From: Gerris lacustris | Taxonomy: Eukaryota > Arthropoda > Insecta > Hemiptera > Gerridae | DNA length: 64,000 nucleotides | Direction of reading: 5' to 3' | Assembly: GCA_951217055.1 (NCBI GenBank) | Contig: OX578283.1 | Location: 61,571,832 to 61,635,831 of the forward strand | In this document: positions 1 to 10,974 of the stretch, piece by piece | Position numbering within the stretch: the stretch's first letter is position 1 | Layout: the number at the start of each line of letters is the position of its first letter | The notes under the pieces: generated by a model | Databases searched by the model: none | What the model was told of the DNA's origin: nothing | What the model saw: only the letters and a program-made list of their open reading frames with translations | Program-made: the position numbers and the translations under genes

Positions 1-362
1 TTTTTCAAGTGTGTGCGGGTAACAGTGAGTCACAAACTCACAACGCCTTTTTTTTCTTTTTCCTTTTCGCTAGAGTTTTTAAAAGCATAAATAGTTGCTT
101 CCCCCCCCCCTTCTCTTTTTCGATACTTAAAGACTCAACAGTTGAATCTATTTAAAAAATTATTATATTTCAATAATAACTTTTCAAGATCCACCCCCCC
201 CCCCCAACACTTCAAATAAAGTGATATTATAATTACATGTAAAAGAGGATATAATAAAACAAAATCGATTACACTCGTAACATTTTAATAATACAGCTAC
301 TTGTAATTATTATTTAACTAACTCATTATTAATTATATAAATTAATTAATTAATAAAAAAAA

Positions 363-636
363 AACCAGCTAATTAGTGTGCCACATAGCTTCCTTGCGTC
401 CTAATAATAAATTCCTACTGGGAAATATTTGTGTGGTCTTTATAACCTGTTTCGATTCTTCACTAAGGGTTATATAACAAGTTGACACATAAATAATTTA
501 AAAAAACCTGTTAATTAGTGTGCCACATAGCTTTGTTGCGTCCTAATAATAATAATCTCACTGGGAAATTAAAGTGTGGTCTCTATAACCTGTTTCGATT
601 CTTCATTGGAAATCATTAAACAGGTCAACACACTCA
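363..636 (-). repeat. Tandem pair of AB-repeat 5' ends
   Basis: Two adjacent units, 363-490 and 505-636, each run from an AATTAGTGTGCCACATAGCT block through GCGTCCTAATAATAA to a CTGTTTCGATTCTTCA block and a GTTGACAC/GTCAACAC end. The GCCACATAGCTTCC-GCATCC segment is the 5' end of the dispersed AB repeat found again near 11.1, 15.9 and 19.1 kb. The rest of the unit is specific to this pair. It is a local tandem duplication of a repeat fragment. Confidence 0.7.
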
Positions 637-839
637 ATAATTCCTAATAACCACTTAAGTTTAAAAAGTGGTCCATAAGTGGGCCACAGTGGTCACATTT
701 ATTTCTATTTAATATTAAATGCAGACATTTTTAATTAATATGATCTATGAGCTACTTTCAAGAAAACACCTAAATTTCTTCCACATTGAATGAATGCTCT
801 TAAACATATAAATGTTAATAAAAAAAAATGTTTGAAAGT

Positions 840-1052
840 TTGCGGAATAAAACAACGCGTAGAAGGTTAAAATTTTAAAAAAAAGGAACAAACAGAGGGC
901 TTTCTATCCAAATTTCTTTAAAATCGGACAAGTATAGTGTTTAAGATGGTAGGTCGCCAAAAATATTGACAGAAATACCGTTAGACAGAGTAAGACTCAA
1001 AACACAAAATTACTTCTGTTATCTGAAACGGATTTCCTTTCTGGACTTTTAA
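840..1052 (+). repeat. AB repeat, partial 3' half
   Basis: The stretch has the order of blocks seen in AB at 34.4-34.7 kb: GCGTAGAAGGTT, then CCAAATTTCTTTAAAATCGGAC, a GACAGA block and CTGTTATCTGAAACGGATTTC. It is diverged and lacks the terminal hairpin. Confidence 0.6.
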
Positions 1053-1192
1053 ATTAAAAAAAAAAAAAAAAAAAGCAGGTTTGAAAAGTCTAGAAGTTGG
1101 AGAGACAAAATATTACCTTATAATAAAAAGAAATAAAAAGCAAATGCATTGAATTTTAATATATTATTAACCCCTGAAGACACAAAGAAAAA

Positions 1193-1318
<126 letters not shown>

Positions 1319-2464
1319 TAAAGGGAACAACTCACTAAAAATGGTGTATATATTATAATCATCCTAAAAATGAGCAATAAAAAAAACTAAAATGAAAAAT
1401 AATAATAACATAATAAATGACAAAACCAACATCAACTTTGATAAAATTACTAAAAACTAACAAACAACTCATGAAAATTAAAAGAGAAACAAATTCTTTT
1501 CTCAACAATACAAATAAAAAAACCTTCAGAATTAAAAATTGATTTGTGTTTAAAAAAAACAACAACAACAGAAATAACAAGGAAGAGAGGAAAAAATGTA
1601 AAAAATTATGTAGTACCTTTTCTAAAGAAGAGAAAGAAGAAGAAAAATACATTGTGTAAATAAAGTGAGATTACACAAAACCCTATGTACAGAAGAGGAA
1701 AGTACAACTACAACAATTGTGTTTATACTCTAACTTCGACACGGAAAAAAAAAACGAAGAAGAAGAAGAAATTGAACAAATATTTGTACAGAAATAAAGA
1801 GATAAAAATTCTCTACCTTCCCCCCCCCCCCTCCCTTAGATACACTATATGCTTAAACTTTCTTTACCCCCACTCCACACTCATTTTTTTTGTTGTGTTA
1901 TCAGTGTAAAAAAGGAAGTGGCGGGGATTTAGTACGCATTTTTCCCTCATTTTTTGTTGTTAACTACATAGTACTTCCTTTTTGTACAGAGACCTCTTAT
2001 CACAAGTGAGGGTGAGGGAGGACATTGAGAAAAAAAAATTGGGATTTTTTTTTTTTTTTTACACATCCTATGACAAAAAATCAGGGTCGCAGGAAATCAT
2101 CCTTTTTTCCCCCTCTTATCCTATATAAAAGATTTTTTTTCTTGTATATAAATATTGTACTCATATATAAACATAAAATATAAAAAAAAAAAAAAAACTT
2201 GTAAATTCACACACATACAATAAGATATGATTATTATTTTTTTTTTTTTCAACTCGAACAATTTAAATTTTATTATATATAATTTTTTTTTTTTTTTAGA
2301 ATAGGATGTTACTGATTAAACTATGAAGAAAATGATACCAAATTTTTCGCCATGTGAAAAAAAAAATATCAAAAGGAAACGAAAGATAATGAAAAATAAA
2401 TGTTAGAGTGAGTCAAAATAAAACAAAAACCAAATTTAAAAAAAATTAAAACTATATTTGTATA

Positions 2465-2565
2465 CGAATGAAGGGTTTTTTTTTGGAATGAAAGTCCGAT
2501 GGTGGGACAACCATCGGATCCCACCATCGGACTTTCATTCCAAAAAAAAAAAAAACCTTCATTCG
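2465..2565. repeat. Near-perfect inverted repeat (hairpin)
   Basis: Left arm 2465-2507 and right arm 2519-2565 are complementary almost throughout, differing mainly in the length of an internal T/A run. The central 11 bases contain another CCATCGGA that can also pair with TCCGATGG in the left arm. This may be a small palindromic MITE. I see no clear target duplication. Confidence 0.9.
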
Positions 2566-2692
2566 ATTACAGTCTACAAGTCCAAAAAACCTACTTTAAT
2601 TTATATTTGTATATATTTTTTTTTCTAAACAAAAAAGTGTTTCTTTATAACCATATACATAAATATATATTTAAATACATATTAAATATATA

Positions 2693-2815
2693 GGTATTTC
2701 TTTAGATTGTTACTCCCCTATGTGTTTTTAGAATATAAATTAATATAATTTTGTCGTTTGTCTAAAAACCTATTAAGACAAAGAAATGTTTAGTCAAATG
2801 TACTTTTGACTAACT
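2693..2815 (-). mobile_element. Element E, truncated copy
   Basis: It begins with the E terminal repeat (TTTCTTTAGATTGTTACTCC) and continues through the E interior in minus orientation (AGAATATAAAT, ATTAAGACAAAG, TGTTTAGTCAAATGTACTTT). It then stops before the internal hairpin units that other copies carry. Confidence 0.8.
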
Positions 2816-3032
2816 TTTTTGTTAAATAATAGTCAAAGTAAAAATAATAATAGTAAACAAATAACACTATATTATAAGAAAATGTTTATATTTTTCACAA
2901 CAACCAGCGTCCCCTAATTTTAAAATTAGAGGTGAGCGCTGATACTAACCAACGCCCCAAAGGTGGGGGCAATAATAAGAAAAATCTTGTTTTCCCTTAC
3001 TTATAATTATTGTGTATTTTTATTGTTTACTG

Positions 3033-3348
<316 letters not shown>

Positions 3349-3987
3349 CTGGGGGATATAAAGTAAAAAGACCAAAAAAGACAATAAGGAAGATAAGAGA
3401 GTGAATGAGAAGAAAGGAGACACAAAAGAGAGATAAATAAATATATGAATGACAAAAATATACAATTTATATTAAAGCTTTTTTTATATAAAAATAAATA
3501 AAACATAAAAAAAAGAAACATATTATACAAAAATGAAGTACATTGTCGTAGTCAAGAGAGATTGTTTATGTTTTTTAATACAATGAAGAGAGAACGGAAG
3601 AGATGAACGAAAAAAAACAAACAACAAAGATATTGGATGTTAAATAAATTCAGTAAAAGTGAGACACTCAGTCTCTTTTATTTTCTTCTTTTTTAAATAT
3701 ATCTGACTAATTAGCATAACGGCATCTCATAGAACACAAGATTAACTAAACAAAAAAAAAAAAAAAATTAAAAACACTTTCAACACGTCAAAAAACATTT
3801 GGACTGTGTTAGAAAAAAGATGAAAGAACATCAAATATGAGAATTTCAAAAACGTTTAGAAATTATAATTACTTTAAAATAAATTGTAGAGGCTACAGAA
3901 GTACTACTAACGTATATTGAGTAAATTCTAAGCCAAGTACAATTAGGAAAATAAGCATCAATAAGTACTTGCGTTGATGGAGGTGAT

Positions 3988-4508
3988 ATTAATAAATACA
4001 AAGAAACTGCTTCTCCACGTAAAATAATACTTGTTTATTTATCAAAGTCAAAGCAGTTTCGGCCTTTATAAAGCTACTATGAAGAACTAGAGTCAAGGAA
4101 GAACTAGAGTCAAGGAAGAACTAGAGTCAAGGAAGAACTAGAGTCAAGGAAGAACTAGAGTCAAGGAAGAACTAGAGTCAACGAAGAACTAGAGTCAACG
4201 AAGAACTAGAGTCAAGGAAGAACTAGAGTCACATTATAAAATAATATGAATTGGATGAGTCATATTATGATGTCGTAGACTAACGTATGACACAGTTCTA
4301 ATTCTTTCACCGTAGAAGAATGAGTGTGTCATAAGATGTTAGTCTTCAACATCATCATGACTCACCCATTTCATATTATTATATAATCTAACTCTAGTTC
4401 TTCCATAATAGGCACTGATGATGGCTTTAGAAAAGCCGAAACCTGCTTTGATAAATAAACAAAGACTCGTATTATTTTAAGTAGATAAACAGTTTCTTTG
4501 TATTAATC
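3988..4508. mobile_element. Foldback element F (Penelope-like), copy 1
   Basis: The two ends are inverted copies: ATACAAAGAAACTG near 3997 matches the reverse complement of the end near 4505. The arms continue through TTGTTTATTTATCAAAG and a CACTGATGATGGC-loop-GCCGAAACC block. The block CTGATGA, a 5-6 bp stem and GAAAC resembles a hammerhead ribozyme core, which Penelope-like retroelements carry in their terminal repeats. The left arm holds a 17-bp minisatellite. No reverse transcriptase is present, so this is a non-coding head-to-head remnant. Assignment to Penelope-like elements is inference. Confidence 0.65.
4079..4231. repeat. 17-bp minisatellite inside element F
   Basis: About nine copies of GAAGAACTAGAGTCAAG stand in tandem, with only a few substitutions (AAGG versus AACG). 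The same motif occurs once in the opposite arm of the element, so it was probably amplified from the arm sequence. Confidence 0.95.
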
Positions 4509-4859
4509 AATTAGTAGGTCTAAGACTTATGTAAGGTTACATTAATATATACATTTAATTGCTACTTCAGTAGGTTACGGAAAAATGATTTGAATTAAAA
4601 TAAATATAGAAAATAATAAAAATAAATTGAGTTAACATAATTGTTACTTGAATTTATTTCTTTCTTCTTTATTATAATTCTGTGATAATTTTATTTACTA
4701 TGTATTAAAAAAGTTTTGTAATTTATTGTTATAGATGAACAAAAAAAAAAAAAAAACAAAAAAACCAAAACAGAAAACAATCTCTCTTTATAATGCATTT
4801 AAACAAGTATAAAGTACACATAAATAAAATGAAATAATTAGACATGTCTAATAAATTGA

Positions 4860-5790
4860 TATTTTCATTCCCTCTTTTCTTAATCTAAATAGCCAAAATG
4901 AAAAAAAGGCTGTTAGCCAAATGGTAAATTCCCTTATGTTGTAGAAGAATAGAGTCAAATACTTTACTACTCAGCCAAATGTCTATTATTAAAAAATGGA
5001 TACTCCTAATATCCCTTTTTAGTTAAATTGAAGAATTTAAAAGGCTACTCTAAACTAATTATTATTAACCCATATATCCCATATATCCAGCAAAGGTTCC
5101 GATTCATTGTCTATGTTGTCAAAAGGACAGATTGAATTTTGAATCAGCTGATGTAAAGACTCATTCCCATTTCTCCAATTTAAGTAGCCAAACACTCTAT
5201 TTTAACTTAGTCACATTTAAAGTTTTAATTAAGAGTATAATCCCCATTTTACTCAAATTGTCAGCCAAAAAGCTATTCTATACACATAGCAAATCTCATT
5301 TTACAGCAATTTTTTTAGACTTATTTCCTATATTAGATTCAAGTAATCAAACGGGTCAATTGATAAACCAAAATGTAAGTTGTATATTCATTCCCTAATT
5401 AAGATTTTTTATACCAAATATTTATTTGCAATGACCATAGAAGATGAATTTACCCATTGACTTTACTTAAAATTAAGTAACTCATATGCTGTTTGGTCCA
5501 AAATGGTTACTCCAATGGCTGGAACCAAATCCTTTCCATCAAATCATGTAGCCAAAATATTTATTCCTACCAAATAATCATTAATAACTTAAGAAATACA
5601 GATAAAGTTACAGAAATTCCTCAAATCAGGTAGAAGCTAAAGATAGCTCAGGTAGCTTCTTATCAGCTGGTTATAATATTCCATCCAAATGGTCTAACTC
5701 TATATATAACAGCTGAGTATCATAATTATCTTCCCTTTAAATTAAGTAACCAATTAGCTATTCTAAAAAGACTTACCCCCGTCTGTTTTT
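4860..5790. repeat. Degenerate repeat block with AGCCAAA motif
   Basis: A motif like TTAAGTAGCCAAAnnnCTATT recurs at irregular spacing near 4888, 4913, 4972, 5187, 5263, 5476, 5551 and 5743, usually preceded by a pyrimidine-rich segment. This may be an old, decayed tandem array. The 88-codon frame at 5132-5398 lies inside it and resembles no protein I know. Confidence 0.35.
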
Positions 5791-6019
5791 AATGTCTGGA
5801 ATTTATTTATTTACCCCTAATTTTACCTCTTTTATTTACTATTCCATTTGTACCCCTTCTTTCATGGTACCTGCAATTACCTTTGTACCTATGCATCACC
5901 ACAGATGTTCACATTCTAACAACTATTGAACTCCTAGTCGATTAGTCTAATATAAAACCAATTCTTTTTACCTTTCAAAGGACATAAAAGAATATTTAAA
6001 ACAATTAAATTAAAATCAA

Positions 6020-6025
6020 ACTTAC
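6020..6025 (-). other. gro: 5' splice donor of groucho exon
   Basis: The minus strand reads CATAA followed by GTAAGT, a consensus U2-type donor, immediately after the last coding bases of the Groucho exon. It fixes the exon end and leaves two bases of a split codon. Confidence 0.9.
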
Positions 6026-6123
6026 TTATGGTACTGGGCTTGTAGAAAGCTAAATTCTTCTTTTATCCTGTCACACGATTCCCCGACTGTAAACTTAAAA
6101 GGCTGCCCCGGTTGCGGGGGACC
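6026..6123 (-). CDS. gro: groucho/TLE co-repressor, internal exon (start of Q domain)
   Basis: This 98-nt exon reads, on the minus strand, 32 codons beginning GPPQP and containing [19 protein letters not shown] followed by SFLQAQYH, then two bases (AA) of a split codon. Groucho/TLE proteins have this sequence at the start of their N-terminal glutamine-rich Q domain, the coiled-coil region that forms tetramers and contacts partners such as TCF. They are nuclear co-repressors recruited by Hairy/E(spl), Engrailed, Runt and TCF factors. The exon is bounded by a strong acceptor (T-rich tract ending TTTGTTTCAG) and a consensus donor (GTAAGT). It starts in phase 0 and ends after the second base of a codon that must be K or N; N would fit the YHN/YHS of the family. 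The block matches the usual second coding exon, and the protein continues into an exon below position 1. The family match comes from my knowledge of the proteins and is strong. Confidence 0.93.
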
Positions 6124-6142
6124 CTGAAACAAAAATAATTAA
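6124..6142 (-). other. gro: 3' splice acceptor of groucho exon
   Basis: The minus strand reads an AT/T-rich tract ending TTTTTGTTTCAG directly before the GGT codon that opens the Groucho block. This is a normal acceptor and sets the exon start in phase 0. Confidence 0.9.
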
Positions 6143-6424
6143 ATATAAAGTATATAAATCAAACAAATGAAAAATTAATTATTTAATTATAAATAATTAG
6201 TAATAATAGTTATTTAAGCACTCTATTAGTTATAATATAGTTTAACGAAAGTTAAACAAAAGTAAACAAAACATCGTAGAATGACTCGCAATACAACTAG
6301 GAGTTTAAAACCAGTGTTGTCAACCTGATTTCAACAAATTCACTACATTTCACATTCATTCTCTACTATTTTCAAAATATTTAGAATGGCAAACGTGTAT
6401 TATAATCTCGTTTTAGGTTTCTGT

Positions 6425-6780
6425 AGGATGTACGAAAAGAAACCTTATATAACGGCTCTGTCTGTCTGTCTGTCTGTCTGCCTGTCTGTTAGCTTGTTTC
6501 AATTCATAAACTGCTATAGCTAGGAACATGAAATTCGGCACACAGGTGCATCTCGGCATTTGAGATACACTTTTTGGAGTTAAACTTAATATTTTCAAGA
6601 TGGCGGCCAATATGGCGGGTGACTAAAAAAAGTTTTTAGTCACCATGACATGTTATACATCAATTTAAAGGTCTTGAAGTGTAGAAAAAGAATATGCAAC
6701 TATTAAAATTTTAACTTAATCGCACAGAAACCGGCGATTGTCGCCTCACGTACTTACGTGAAGCGTGCCTTACTTGTTTA
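6425..6780 (+). repeat. Dispersed repeat C, copy 1
   Basis: A (CTGT)n run near 6460-6488 is followed by AGGAACATGAAATTCGGCAC, a CAAGATGGCGGCCAATATGG block, and a 3' end with the short palindromes GGCGATTGTCGCC and TCACGTACTTACGTGA. Open frames across it reflect the repeat. It resembles the GACA-microsatellite-bearing repeats D and AB in style. Confidence 0.6.
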
Positions 6781-7029
6781 CATTATATTCCCGCATTCAC
6801 ATTATTTCCCTGTTTTTAAGAATAGGCATGAAAAGATCAACACTATAACCTATAAACTAGTCCTGAAAAGTTACTTTTCGTCTCTACTGCGGAGATAAAT
6901 GAATAAATTGTTCTGTATAAGTTAGACTAGCTTCAAGTCCAAAATTCTAAAAATTTATTTCAATGCGTATACTCGTAAAATGTGTCTAAATCGAAAGAAT
7001 TATGATGTATTATTATCATGGTAACTTGG

Positions 7030-7032
<3 letters not shown>

Positions 7033-7104
<72 letters not shown>

Positions 7105-7126
7105 CACACACACACTCACACACATG
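7033..7126. repeat. (TA)n / (CA)n microsatellite
   Basis: A pure TA array passes into a CACATACACACACAC tract. Confidence 0.97.
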
Positions 7127-7908
7127 ATGTATAAATTTGGAGCCTAATAAAACCCTTTAAAGATGTTATAAAAGGTAAAATATTCATTACATGAAACTGT
7201 TAAGGTTTTTATACATGTATTTATAAAATGAAAAAGCGGAGGAGGTTTTAAAAGGCTCGGGTTTTAAAACGAAAAGAGTTATGTAAATGAAGATGGAAGG
7301 TTCTAAAAACCACCCTCTTTCCTAATAAGGATGTTTAATGAACAGGAGGTACGTTTAGACGCCTCGCAAAAAGCGGTAGACAACTTTTTTCGCACCCAAC
7401 TTTGAGTTAACTAGGACGCCAAGAACAGAAAAGAGTCTTTTAAGGGATTAAAGTTGAAAGAAGAAAATAAACGAGAAAGAGAGAGTTAGAACATCACGAT
7501 TTTATGAAATAACTATACCCGAAAAAAAGTAAAAAAGGACAATAAATAGCATTGAGATAAAGAAGTAGATCGTACTGAAAAGACTAAGATGAATCTATGA
7601 AATGAAAACTTAAGATAAAAGAAAACTTTGAATAAGAAAATAGTTAGTAAAAAGATTAATAAAAAAGAAACTTAGTAAAAAGTATATAAAAAGAAGTTAA
7701 TCCTCACTGATTAGTAAGAATCTTTTATGAATAACAAAGAGAATAGGACTAATCACTGATTAGCAAGGAATCAACAACTTTTATAATAATTAATAAAGAC
7801 AACAGGAATAATCAAATGGATGAAATATAGCCAATAAACTAATCTAATCATTAATAAAACCTAAGTTATAATATTCTAATAAACAAAAAGTCGAACTTCT
7901 TAGCATTT

Positions 7909-8202
7909 ATCATAGAAGAGGTGTAGTTCAATAACCAAAACAACGTCTTCACACAAACGAATTGTATTTGTAACAATTGACTGGTTTCGGCTGTTCTAAT
8001 GCAGCCTTCTTCAGATAAACAGTGTAGGTTATAAGGAGACTTTCAAAATTCAGTTTATCTGAAGAAGGCTGCATTAGAACAGCCGAAACCGGTCAATTGT
8101 TACAAATACAATTAGTTTGTGTGAAGACGTTATTTTGGTTATTGAACTACACCTCTTCTATGATGAGTCGCTATCACACACTGGAGAAAAACACAGTCGA
8201 GG
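7909..8202. mobile_element. Palindromic element P (Penelope-like), copy 1
   Basis: Arms 7909-8020 and 8053-8165 are inverted copies with very few mismatches, separated by a spacer of about 32 bp. The right arm runs on to about 8202. Each arm contains, read outward, CTGAAGA, a 5-bp stem (GGCTG/CAGCC), GAAACC and then a GTGTGAAGACGTT block. CTGANGA-stem-GAAAC is the hammerhead core pattern. I could not form a convincing stem I, so activity is doubtful. Element E abuts its right end. A single-arm copy lies near 47.1 kb. Confidence 0.65.
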
Positions 8203-8431
8203 TTCTTAGCATTGTTACTCCCCTTATAAATAAAACAGATGGGAGTAACAATCTAAAGAAGGTGTACGGAATGTTCTTCTTTAGATTGTTACTTCCCTTA
8301 TAGAAACAGATGTGCGATATTCCTTTGTTCTTAAGTACATTGGACAAAACATCCCTTCGTCTTAATAGTTAGTTAGTCCAAGTCATTAACATTAAAAAAA
8401 ATCATAGGGGAGTAACAATCTAAAGAAGTAC
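8203..8431 (+). mobile_element. Element E, copy with degenerate left end
   Basis: The right end (GGGGAGTAACAATCTAAAGA), the internal inverted pair around GTGTACGGAATGTT, and the interior (GATATTCCTTTGT, TACATTGGACAAAACATC) are all present. The outer left terminal repeat is degraded to TTCTTAGCATTGTTACTCCC. Confidence 0.85.
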
Positions 8432-8453
8432 TAACTAAGTGATAATTACTACG

Positions 8454-9600
8454 CATCATTTATGAATATTTTGTTACTTTCTGCAACATTTCGTCGTTGT
8501 TTATAGTGTAATATTTTTTTCTTAAAGTTACGAACGTGTCAAGTATAAAATTAAACAGCTGATAATAAATGCCAGCTGATTTTTAGTCATGCGCATTTGC
8601 TTAATCCTTCTTGTTTATATGAAATGTTTTGTGGTTACTGTTGTTGTGTTTTCCAAACCGAAAGTGTTTCCATAAGGAGTTTTCAAAACAGTGTTCTCAT
8701 TAATTTTGAGAAAACTATAAACTCCCAGATTTGTTATAGTTAAGTTAGGTTATCATATCTCCACTCATCATGCCTACTGCGCATGTCTCAATTCTGTTTT
8801 CAATTCAATACCCGCCTTTATGCTATTATTTTTTTTTTCAAAAACAGTTTAAAAAAACACCAAATATTTGCTTCTGTGACCTTAAAATCAAAAGGTTTTG
8901 AAATCACCAGTTTCCATTGGGTTTTGAATGCCAAAACAGTTTTGAAAACCCATGGAAACTAAGCAAAGGTTAGTGTAAATATCAAGGTTAAGAAAATTCT
9001 CGGAATGATAATCCAGAGGTTAAGCTGCAAGAGACTCAAATTGTTTTAATGTTAGTCGCCATCTCGTGCAGATTGTTGAGCAGAAAAGCTGTAATTTGAA
9101 CTCAAGAAGAATGAGGATTTTTTAAGAACAATACATTTGCTGTCTTCTATGTCTGATGTGAAAAGAACGGGTTAAAATGTACATTATGGTAGTAAGTAAT
9201 AAATAAGCTCTGACAGGCAAAGATTAGAGTCAACAAAGGGAAAACTATTAATTGCCTACAAGGCATAATATTTTATTTCTCACGAGTAGCTAGAAAAACA
9301 ATATTTGTCACAGTTAAAAATTATACAGAAAATACAACAAATCAATTCACTATAAATAGTCAAATAAGTACCGTTGTCTAAGAGTCTCTATTTAGTTTTA
9401 AAACTGCAACAACAGTAACCACAAAAATTCCATATAAAAAAAGACGGATAAAGCAAATGCGCATGACTAAAAACCAGCTGGCATTTATTATCAGCTGTTT
9501 AATTTTCTACTTGACACGTTCGTAACTTTAAGAAAAAAAAATTTACACTATAAACAACGACGAAAGGTTGCAAAAAGTAATAAAATATTCATAAATGAAG
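8454..9600. mobile_element. Element H with ~190-bp terminal inverted repeats
   Basis: The left arm (about 8456-8647) and right arm (about 9405-9599) are inverted copies sharing CATTTATGAATATTTT at the outside, AAAGTTACGAACGTGTCAAG, the AACAGCTGATAATAAATGCC block, and ATGCGCATTTGCTT with GTGGTTACTGTTGTTG inside. Long arms around a non-coding interior suggest a foldback or MULE-like non-autonomous DNA element. Flanks carry similar ATAATTACTAC and ATAATTATTAC strings that may be remnants of a target duplication. MITE G sits inside; the interior 8960-9404 is otherwise unrecognised. Confidence 0.75.
8666..8959 (+). mobile_element. MITE G, copy 1 (nested in H)
   Basis: It begins GTTTCCATAAGGAGTTTTCA and ends TTTTGAAAACCCATGGAAAC, imperfect terminal inverted repeats of about 22 bp. 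The interior shares ACTCCCAGA, TACTGCGCATGTC and TTCAATTCAA blocks with the copy near 55.7 kb. There is no coding capacity. Confidence 0.8.
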
Positions 9601-10401
9601 CTTACCCTTGAAATAATTATTACCCTTCTCAAAAATATATAAGGACGAATTATAAATATTTTATACATCTAATGATAAAAATGTACATAAAGTAAAACAA
9701 AACTGGATTCTTGTTTACTTCTTTAAAATGTAATATAATACTAGGTGGAGAAAAAACAAGTATAAACTTGTATTTTTTTTTTTTTTCAAATTGTACTTTA
9801 TATTTTTTTAAAGAAAATTATTGTACTTTATAGGTAAATATTTAAAAGAAAATAACATCGTGCTGAATTGCTATTTTTGCGTTAGAAGAAAATTGCTTAA
9901 CAATTGTCTCAAGAAAGGAGGCAATTTTAAGAACGATAAAAGTAAAAAAAAGAGACAAATTTTTAAACAACTTGTCTTTATAAAAAGTATTCAAATATTA
10001 AAGTAAAAATTGGCCGTTTATAATGTCACCAAACTCGTTTCTTTTTTTAAAGGTAATTTATTCAAGAAGTATCATCATAAATAAATAAATAAAGAAGAGG
10101 GTTGAAAAGAAAATTGAAGAAAAGTAGATGGAAATAAAAGGGGAGAAAAATAAATTAAACATAAAAAAATATGTGTTTATAAAAAAAAAAAAATGAAAAT
10201 TTTTGAATAAGTAATAAAAAAAATATTATATATATTATTGTTGGAAAAAGTATACGCAGTATATTTGAATTAAATATTAAATCTTTTCAACAATGCTGCT
10301 TCATTTCAGGAAATTTATTGTACAATATTACTTCACACTTAATTTTACGAACATGTTAATACAGCTAAATGTGATTCAAGTTTAAAATAACTAATAATAT
10401 A

Positions 10402-10909
10402 CTACGTTCACACATCGTTTTGGAAACGGTTTTGAAAACGATCCGCTAGTTCAAAACGCTGTACGAACGGAGATCTACGGATCGTATCGGGTTAGATCCG
10501 ATCCACCAAAAATACGTGATCGGACGGGGGATCGAAATTCAAAACGCTCGTATGAACAGGTCGTGGAGGGGATCGAGATATCAGGTTATTTTACTCTTTT
10601 CCACTTTTTTAGTTCTTGAAGCTTTAAAGTTTTTGTGAGCTTCCGTTTCTTTTTTTTAAACTGCAAAAACGTTTTTAAACAAAAGTTAATACTATAAAGA
10701 ACCTGTAAAAACTTTTAATAACTTGTAAATAAAATGTAAAAATTCGCGGACATTTTAGGTAACAAGAAAGAAGGTTTTACTCGTGACGTCACCGTTACGA
10801 GATTTCAAAAACAAATATTTCGATCAACTGTATTTTTTGTTGTGTGAACGGGAATCGTTTTGAAAACGAATTGGATCCTAAACGCTTTCAAAACGATGTG
10901 TGAACGTAG
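10402..10909. mobile_element. DNA element K flanked by TA
   Basis: The ends are inverted repeats (CTACGTTCACACATCGTTTT at the left and its complement, with one or two changes, at the right) flanked on both sides by TA, as expected for a Tc1/mariner-type insertion. Subterminal GTGTGAACGGGAATCGTTTT adds a second inverted copy near the right end. The interior is non-coding and contains many GATC and GATCGGA motifs. Confidence 0.8.
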
Positions 10910-10974
10910 TAATAGTTTAAATTGGTAATATTATTATCTAATAGGAAATATAACAAAACTATTATAATTGCTAA

